Assembly: GCA_946886245.1 (NCBI GenBank)
Contig: CAMPIF010000111.1
Coordinates: 1-10,490, forward strand
DNA length: 10,490 nucleotides
Origin: Ectopseudomonas composti
GTDB taxonomy: Bacteria; Pseudomonadota; Gammaproteobacteria; Pseudomonadales; Pseudomonadaceae
Reading direction: 5' to 3'
Made by a program: the position numbers and the translations under genes. The notes beneath the pieces were generated by a model. That model was not told the DNA's origin and did not search any database. It saw only the letters and a program-made list of their open reading frames with translations. Shown piece by piece: positions 6,669-10,490 of the stretch; within the stretch, counting starts at the first letter, position 1; each line of letters begins with the position of its first letter.

Positions 6669-6705
6669 TCGCGGCTGAAACGGAATCCCGCCCAGCCGCT
6701 CCTAC
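6669..6705 (-). repeat. Third REP unit, with about 15 extra bases in its loop
   Basis: On the minus strand the unit reads GTAGGAGCGGCT, then 15 extra bases GGGCGGGATTCCGTT, then TCAGCCGCGA. Removing the extra bases restores the normal unit of the same family as the neighbouring pair. The arms GCGGCT and AGCCGC are intact. It points the same way as the second unit of the pair at 6592-6643. Confidence 0.7.
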
Positions 6706-6718
6706 GGCGGGTGTGAAC

Positions 6719-6760
6719 GGGTAAACTACTCGCCAGTTCTTCTACTTCCTGCGGTTACCC
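6719..6760 (+). promoter_or_regulatory. Possible leader stem masking the helicase start
   Basis: GGGTAA (6719-6724) and TTACCC (6755-6760) are perfectly complementary, and the second arm ends three bases before the ATG at 6764. No clear Shine-Dalgarno precedes this ATG, so the stem could influence initiation. TAAACT at 6722-6727 might instead be a -10 box. Both are tentative. Confidence 0.3.
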
Positions 6761-6763
6761 TTC

Positions 6764-8107
6764 ATGACCTTCGCCTCCCTCGGTTTGATCGAGCCGTTGC
6801 TGCATACCCTTGCTGATCTCGACTACCAGACGCCGACCCCGGTGCAGACTCAGGCCATCCCAGCCGTGCTCAAGGGCCGTGATCTGATGGCCGCGGCGCA
6901 GACTGGTACCGGCAAGACCGCCGGTTTCGCCCTGCCGCTGCTGCAGCGCCTGACCCTGGAAGGCCCGCAGGTCGCCAGCAACTCCGTGCGTGCGCTGGTG
7001 CTGACGCCAACCCGCGAACTGGCCGAGCAGGTACTGCAGAGCTTCTTGAGCTACGGCCAGCACCTGCCCCTGACCAGCTATGCGGTGTACGGCGGCGTCA
7101 GCATCAACCCGCAGATGATGAAACTGCGCAAGGGCGTCGATGTGCTGGTGGCCACGCCGGGGCGGCTGCTGGACCTGTATCGGCAGAACGCGGTGAAGTT
7201 CTCCCAGTTGCAGACCCTGGTGCTGGATGAGGCCGACCGCATGCTCGACCTGGGTTTTGCCCGCGAGCTGGACGAGCTGTTCAGCGCACTGCCGAAAAAG
7301 CGCCAGACCCTGCTGTTCTCCGCCACCTTCTCCGATGCCATCCGGCAGATGGCCGGCGAGTTGCTGCGCGACCCGTTGTCAGTGGAAGTAAGCCCACGCA
7401 ACGCCGCCGCCAAGAGCGTCAAACAGTGGCTGATTCCGGTGGACAAGAAGCGCAAGAGCGAGCTGTTCCTGCACCTGCTGCAGGAAAACCGCTGGGGCCA
7501 GGTGCTGGTGTTCGCCAAGACCCGCAAGGGCGTCGATCAGCTCGAACAGGAACTGCTGGCGATGGGCGTGTCTGCTGATTCGATTCACGGCGACAAGCCG
7601 CAGCCGAGCCGCCTGCGTGCATTGGAACGCTTCAAGGCCGGCGAGGTGCAGATTCTGGTGGCCACCGACGTGGCCGCACGTGGCCTGGACATCGACGACC
7701 TGCCGCTGGTGGTCAACCTCGACCTGCCGATCAATGCCGAAGACTACGTACACCGCATCGGCCGCACGGGGCGTGCTGGCGCTACGGGTGAGGCGATTTC
7801 CCTGGTCTGCGCCGACGAGGTGGATCAGCTGGCGGCGATCGAGAACCTGACCCAGCAATTGATCAAGCGCGTCGACGAGCCGGACTTCATTCCCGATCAC
7901 CGCGTACCGCAGACGGCGGTCGGCGGCCAGGTGCTGAAGAAACCGAAGAAGCCCAAGCAGAAGCTGATCCCAGGTGCGGCCAAGCCTGCCGGCAAGGGCA
8001 ATATCCACCTCGGCCGCTGGTTCGAGGATGAAGACGCCAAGCCCAAGGCCAAGGCGGTGCGCAAGGTGCCGAGCTTCGGCAGCAAGCCCAAGGGCGGCAA
8101 GAAATAG
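6764..8107 (+). CDS. rhlE: RhlE-type DEAD-box ATP-dependent RNA helicase
   Basis: A 447-residue DEAD-box helicase with the full motif set: Phe3 and Gln28 of the Q motif, Walker A AQTGTGKT (45-52), PTRELA (82-87), TPGR (131-134), DEAD variant written DEAD (155-158), SAT (186-188), then in the second RecA domain VFAKTRKG (249-256), ATDVAARGLD (300-309) and HRIGRTGR (330-337). After about residue 385 the protein has a Lys/Pro-rich tail ending PKGGKK, a typical RNA-binding extension. The sequence is very like Pseudomonas RhlE proteins in my memory, which act in RNA remodelling, ribosome assembly and the RNA degradosome. It follows the NYN and exonuclease genes on the same strand. The start ATG lacks a good ribosome site but matches the family N-terminus (MTFASLGL). 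Confidence 0.95.
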   Translation: MTFASLGLIEPLLHTLADLDYQTPTPVQTQAIPAVLKGRDLMAAAQTGTGKTAGFALPLLQRLTLEGPQVASNSVRALVLTPTRELAEQVLQSFLSYGQHLPLTSYAVYGGVSINPQMMKLRKGVDVLVATPGRLLDLYRQNAVKFSQLQTLVLDEADRMLDLGFARELDELFSALPKKRQTLLFSATFSDAIRQMAGELLRDPLSVEVSPRNAAAKSVKQWLIPVDKKRKSELFLHLLQENRWGQVLVFAKTRKGVDQLEQELLAMGVSADSIHGDKPQPSRLRALERFKAGEVQILVATDVAARGLDIDDLPLVVNLDLPINAEDYVHRIGRTGRAGATGEAISLVCADEVDQLAAIENLTQQLIKRVDEPDFIPDHRVPQTAVGGQVLKKPKKPKQKLIPGAAKPAGKGNIHLGRWFEDEDAKPKAKAVRKVPSFGSKPKGGKK

Positions 8108-8119
8108 GGGGTCTTGCCA

Positions 8120-8143
8120 TGTGGGAGGGGCTTTAGCCGCGAC
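8120..8143 (+). repeat. Single REP half-unit of the GGAGxGGCTTTAGCCGCGA type
   Basis: TGTGGGAGGGGCTTTAGCCG followed by CGAC matches the same core as the REP units at 6592-6705, with GG in place of CG in the stem. It lies 13 bp after the helicase stop. Confidence 0.65.
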
Positions 8144-8148
8144 AGTGC

Positions 8149-8178
8149 GTAGGGCGGACAACGCGAAGCTTGTCCGCC
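8149..8178. repeat. GTAG-tagged palindrome between converging genes
   Basis: GTAG then GGCGGACAA (8153-8161), loop CGCGAAGC, TTGTCCGCC (8170-8178): a perfect 9-bp stem. It belongs to the GTAGGGCGGA...TCCGCC kind of dispersed palindrome known in Pseudomonas. It fills the 79-bp gap between the converging helicase and VOC genes. It lacks a T-run, so it is not a classical terminator, but it could act as a transcript end barrier. Confidence 0.75.
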
Positions 8179-8186
8179 AATGAGGC

Positions 8187-8549
8187 TCAGGTGTTCTGGC
8201 CGATTCGCCACAGCACGCCGCTGGGGTCGAACACCATGAACTCGCGCATGCCCCAGGGCTGATCCTGCGGCGCGATCAGCCGCGTGTCGAACCGCTCATC
8301 CAGGCGGGCTGCCTGAATTTGCGCCCACCAGGCATCGACTTCTTCCACGAGCAGGTGCATGACGAAGTTCTCCGCCTGTTCCTTCACGTAGAAGTTCTGC
8401 AGCAGGAAGGCGCAGTGCTCGCCGTGGCTGAAGTAGGCCAGCTGTTCGTCCGCCCAGCCGAGCTTGAAGCCCATCGTCTGGTAGAAGTCCTTGCTCAGTT
8501 CGAAGTCCCGTGCCGGGACGAAGGTTTTCAGTTCAACGCTGTGCAGCAT
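8187..8549 (-). CDS. VOC (glyoxalase/bleomycin-resistance fold) protein, atypical ligand set
   Basis: A 120-residue VOC-fold protein: LKTFVPARDFELSKDFYQTM is the opening strand and helix, and NFVMHLLVEEVDAWWAQ and FMVFDPSGVLWRIGQ form the second half. His65 is at a ligand position, but the final position, normally Glu, is Arg115, and the first ligand position is not a His. It is therefore more likely a binding protein, as in bleomycin-resistance-like members, or an enzyme with a different mechanism. The ATG at 8549 starts at the family N-terminus; the open frame continues upstream into a REP palindrome, which is unlikely to be coding. AAAGAGA upstream is a weak ribosome site. It converges on the helicase gene and lies after the PAS gene on its strand. 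Confidence 0.85.
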   Translation of the reverse strand: MLHSVELKTFVPARDFELSKDFYQTMGFKLGWADEQLAYFSHGEHCAFLLQNFYVKEQAENFVMHLLVEEVDAWWAQIQAARLDERFDTRLIAPQDQPWGMREFMVFDPSGVLWRIGQNT

Positions 8550-8572
8550 GTAAATCTCTTTTTCGTCAGAAC

Positions 8573-8632
8573 CGTAGCCCGGATGCAATCCGGGAGCACC
8601 TGGCACCGGCCCCGGATTGCATCCGGGCTACG
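8573..8632. repeat. Perfect REP pair with 22-bp arms (CCCGGATGCAATCCGGG type)
   Basis: CGTAGCCCGGATGCAATCCG with GG (8573-8594) and its exact inverse (8611-8632) are separated by 16 bases. Each arm also forms its own hairpin (CCCGGAT, GCA loop, ATCCGGG), so the pair can fold as one long cruciform or two small ones. This GTAGCCCGGATGCAATCCGG core is a known dispersed repeat in Pseudomonas and relatives. It sits between the PAS stop and the VOC start. Confidence 0.92.
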
Positions 8633-8638
8633 ACGTTT

Positions 8639-9076
8639 CTATCGAGCCGGTTGCGCTCGTGCCGCCACGGCCGCCGCCGTCATGTCGTAGATCACCAGGC
8701 ACACGTGTTCCACCGGCTGGCCGGCCAGCGGCAGCAGGGTGACGTTCTGGTACATGAAATCGGCCTGGCCGGTGATCGGCTGGTAACTCTTGAAACGCAT
8801 CAGGTACGGGCGTTGCTGCCACAGGCTGAAGGCGCGAGTGCCCAGCTGCACCACGCTTTCCACCTTGCGCTCCAGCCAGGGCCGGTCGATGTCCGGGAAC
8901 AGCTCGAACAGCGAGCGCCCCTGTACCTTGTCCGGGCCCAGCCCGGAGTGGTTCTCCATGAAGGCATTCCACACTTCGACGCGGTATTGGCGGTCGAGCA
9001 CCACCACGCCGACGTCGATGCATTGCACGATGTCGAGCAGCCAGTGAACCTCCTTGATATCGATCTGCGTGGGCAT
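8639..9076 (-). CDS. Stand-alone PAS-domain protein
   Basis: A 145-residue protein that is one PAS domain with little else. GVVVLDRQYRVEVWNAFMEN (residues 23-42) is the first strands with the hallmark Trp-Asn, SGLGPDKVQGRSLFELFPDI is the next helix and turn, and VCLVIYDMT near 126-134 is the last strand, followed by a short Ala/Arg tail. No kinase, GGDEF, EAL or helix-turn-helix domain is present. PAS domains bind small ligands or mediate protein contacts. Its start lies four bases after the stop of the CheY-CheC regulator gene, with GTGAGG in the junction as ribosome site, so the two are almost surely co-translated and may work together. A palindrome pair follows its stop. Confidence 0.9.
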   Translation of the reverse strand: MPTQIDIKEVHWLLDIVQCIDVGVVVLDRQYRVEVWNAFMENHSGLGPDKVQGRSLFELFPDIDRPWLERKVESVVQLGTRAFSLWQQRPYLMRFKSYQPITGQADFMYQNVTLLPLAGQPVEHVCLVIYDMTAAAVAARAQPAR

Positions 9077-9080
9077 CGCC

Positions 9081-10082
9081 TCACTCCATCAGGTAGCCGA
9101 TCTTGTCGGTCAGACGTTTGATCGAATCTTCGGTGAACAACAACAGCAGGTCGAAGTGGATGGCATGGCCTTCCAGGCTGTAGCTGATCTCCACGGCCAG
9201 GGTCTTGCGCCAGCGCTGGCGGTTGATCTGGATGAGCTGGTCGAGACTGGCATGCTGGCCGAGCAACTGCGGGTGGCCCTGGGAGAAGCGCAGGTCGAGT
9301 TGCTCGGCGACGCCGGCCAGGCAGGCGCCGATCAGGATGCTGGCCAGGTCCAGCAGCATCTCCGAGCTTTGCGCTTCGTTCTCCGGTTGCCAGCCGAGCA
9401 GGCGCGCCATGTCGTCCACTTCCGAGTCATGGAACAGCAGCAGCGCCTCGCCGGCGATGGCCTCGCCGATGAAACCCTGGCAGATGGCGCTGAAGCGCTC
9501 GCCGCGTTGGGCGTCGAGCAGGGTCATGTGCAGTTCGCTGACTTCGAAGATGTTCACCTGCGGCACCGGCAATTGCACGAACACACCCAGTACCTTGGCC
9601 AGTAGCGCGGCGGCGCGACCCATGGCGACGTTGCTGACTTCGCGCAGGGCATCGCGGAAGCTGACCTTGAGTTCCGACAGTGCAGCGGCCTGGGCCTGTG
9701 CCGCTGGCGTGGCCTGCGGGTCGAACAGCTTCAGGTCGATCAGCGTCTGGCGCAGGATCTCGGGGTCGGCGGGTTTCTTGAGGAAGGCCAGGGCGCCCAG
9801 CTCACGCACGCGGCGTACGGCTTCTTCCTGCACGTCGCCGGACACCACGATGACCTGGCTGCTGAGCCCTTCAGCGCGCAGTGCGGCCAGGGTCTGGTAG
9901 CCATCGAGCACCGGCATGGTCAGGTCGAGCAGCATGACCTGGCCCAGGCCCTGGCGGATCGATGCCAGCGCCTCTTCGCCGTTGCTGGCCTGGCTGAGGG
10001 AAACCGGCCACTCAGCCGGCAGCGCGCGGATCAATTGCTTGCGCGCCATGTTGGAGTCGTCGCAGACCAGCAGCGGGATCAC
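9081..10082 (-). CDS. Response regulator: CheY-like receiver fused to CheC-like phosphatase domain
   Basis: A 333-residue two-domain protein. The receiver (residues 1-120) has the acidic pair Asp8-Asp9, phosphoacceptor Asp53 in LLDLTMPVLDG, Ser81 in VVSGD, and Lys103 in FLKKP. After a Ala/Gln-rich linker (about 121-135), the second half is CheC/CheX-like. It contains Asp144-x3-Glu148-x2-Asn151-x22-Pro174, an exact match to the CheC phosphatase pattern. A second copy with the same spacing reads Glu241-x3-Asp245-x2-Ser248-x22-Pro271, where Glu and Asn are replaced. This predicts a phosphorylation-controlled phosphatase of a response regulator such as CheY, with a single active site. The start is a GTG at 10082; TATGCT on the minus strand (10119-10124) may be the -10 box. 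The PAS gene follows after 4 bp. Confidence 0.9.
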   Translation of the reverse strand: MIPLLVCDDSNMARKQLIRALPAEWPVSLSQASNGEEALASIRQGLGQVMLLDLTMPVLDGYQTLAALRAEGLSSQVIVVSGDVQEEAVRRVRELGALAFLKKPADPEILRQTLIDLKLFDPQATPAAQAQAAALSELKVSFRDALREVSNVAMGRAAALLAKVLGVFVQLPVPQVNIFEVSELHMTLLDAQRGERFSAICQGFIGEAIAGEALLLFHDSEVDDMARLLGWQPENEAQSSEMLLDLASILIGACLAGVAEQLDLRFSQGHPQLLGQHASLDQLIQINRQRWRKTLAVEISYSLEGHAIHFDLLLLFTEDSIKRLTDKIGYLME

Positions 10083-10136
10083 GGCGGGGAATTACCTGTG
10101 TGGGAAGCGCCAATTCTGAGCATAGACGCAGCCCGT

Positions 10137-10223
10137 GTGAGGGCACAGCGGTTTTCAGGCATAGGCGGGTGAAACTCGCCAGACCATGGTGGCGGGTTGC
10201 ACCCGTCCTACGGACTCAGCCAG
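10137..10223. repeat. Left copy of an 87-88 bp direct repeat carrying a REP pair
   Basis: About nine substitutions and one indel separate this from the copy at 10265-10352; the outer 20 bases on the left (GTGAGGGCACAGCGGTTTTC) and the last 15 (CTACGGACTCAGCCAG) are the same in both. Inside are two inverted REP-like arms (GGCGGGTGAAACTCGCC and GGCGGGTTGCACCCGTC). It includes a copy of the flavoprotein gene's last codons. It is the more decayed copy: its left tag reads CATA rather than GTAG. Confidence 0.85.
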
Positions 10224-10226
10224 TCG

Positions 10227-10248
10227 GTAGGGTGGGCTTCAGCCCACC
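10227..10248 (+). repeat. GTAG-tagged hairpin in the spacer between the two direct repeats
   Basis: GTAGGGTGGGCTTCAGCCCA then CC: stem GGTGGGCT / AGCCCACC with a two-base loop. An AAAAA run follows on the plus strand. It is a further REP-like family, distinct from the flanking repeat, and sits in the 41-bp spacer. Confidence 0.7.
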
Positions 10249-10264
10249 AAAAACGGTCAGCTAC

Positions 10265-10352
10265 GTGAGGGCACAGCGGTTTTCCGGCGTAGGGCGGGTG
10301 AAACCCGCCGGATCAAAGTGGCGGGTTGCCCCCGCCCTACGGACTCAGCCAG
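10265..10352. repeat. Right copy of the 87-88 bp direct repeat; REP pair overlaps the flavoprotein stop
   Basis: Contains GTAGGGCGGGTGAAACCCGC plus C (10289-10309) and the inverted GGCGGGTTGCCCCCGCCCTA plus C (10320-10340). The second unit's GTAG tag, read on the minus strand, holds the TAG stop of the flavoprotein gene (10337-10339), and the remaining bases to 10352 are its last codons. See the left copy at 10137-10223. Confidence 0.88.
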
Positions 10353-10490
10353 CGCAGCATGCCCCGCGCTGCCACCCGCCCGCTGGCGAAGCAGGCGGTC
10401 AGCAGGTAGCCGCCGGTGGGCGCTTCCCAGTCGAGCATTTCGCCGGCGCAGAACACGCCGGGTAGCGCTTTGAGCATCAGTCCATCGTCC
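10337..10490 (-). CDS. C-terminal end of an HI0933/YhiN (BaiN)-type FAD-dependent oxidoreductase; 5' end beyond window
   Basis: Only the last 50 residues are visible, ending WLSP before a TAG stop. The stretch [20 protein letters not shown] followed by [14 protein letters not shown] is the FAD-binding C-terminal signature of the HI0933/YhiN (BaiN-like) flavoprotein family, in which a Gly-Gly-Tyr motif contacts the flavin. The function of family members is mostly unknown beyond a flavin reductase role. The gene runs off the right edge, and its 3' end is inside the right copy of a direct repeat. It lies upstream of the response regulator gene on the same strand, separated by 254 bp of repeats, so co-transcription is doubtful. 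Confidence 0.88.
   Translation of the reverse strand, partial: DDGLMLKALPGVFCAGEMLDWEAPTGGYLLTACFASGRVAARGMLRWLSP

Noticed and set aside
6592..6705. CRISPR-like repeats
   Set aside because: The units are inverted palindromes with no regular spacers and no cas genes nearby; they match REP elements.
8149..8178. Intrinsic terminator after the helicase gene
   Set aside because: The stem is strong but no T-run follows on either strand; it fits a dispersed GTAG-tagged palindrome better.
10227..10253. Terminator for the flavoprotein gene (hairpin with A-run)
   Set aside because: On the minus strand the T-run precedes the hairpin instead of following it, so the polarity is wrong.

Overview
The window looks like a core chromosomal segment of a Pseudomonas-type gammaproteobacterium. 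The support is high GC throughout, genes closely packed with Pseudomonas-like proteins (an RhlE-type DEAD-box helicase, CDGSH, SDR, VOC and NYN proteins), and several REP-type palindromes of the kinds scattered through Pseudomonas genomes (for example cores GGAGCGGCTTCAGCCGCGA and CCCGGATGCAATCCGGG). I see no insertion sequence, prophage, CRISPR array, rRNA or tRNA. The species cannot be fixed from the sequence alone.

Layout, left to right. (1) Minus strand, 1-1592: an endonuclease/exonuclease/phosphatase (EEP) family membrane-anchored protein, followed downstream by the 5' part of a periplasmic solute-binding-like protein cut by the window edge; a strong hairpin lies between them. (2) Plus strand, 1683-3543: a probable three-gene operon of a twin-CDGSH iron-sulfur protein, a short-chain dehydrogenase and a second periplasmic solute-binding-like protein whose start codon overlaps the dehydrogenase stop. 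(3) Minus strand, 3553-5241: a probable operon transcribed as YbaK-domain protein, YciC-like membrane protein, then a VOC (glyoxalase-fold) protein. (4) Plus strand, 5343-8107: a run of nucleic-acid enzymes: NYN-domain RNase-like protein, DEDDh 3'-5' exonuclease, and an RhlE DEAD-box RNA helicase, with a REP cluster before the helicase. (5) Minus strand, 8187-10490: a VOC protein, a stand-alone PAS protein and a CheY-CheC-type response regulator fusion (regulator first, then PAS, 4 nt apart), and the C-terminal end of an HI0933/YhiN-type flavoprotein.

The most interesting points are: the response regulator whose CheC-like part carries one intact phosphatase motif and a second, eroded copy with the correct spacing, paired with a PAS protein that has no output domain; the mixture of five different REP-like families in about 4 kb, most sharing a GTAG-type tag and a GC-rich hairpin; and an 87-88 bp direct duplication next to the flavoprotein gene, which includes the gene's last codons and in which the REP tag supplies the stop codon. 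I did not find a clear undescribed defence or mobile system; the window reads mainly as housekeeping and accessory-metabolism genes.
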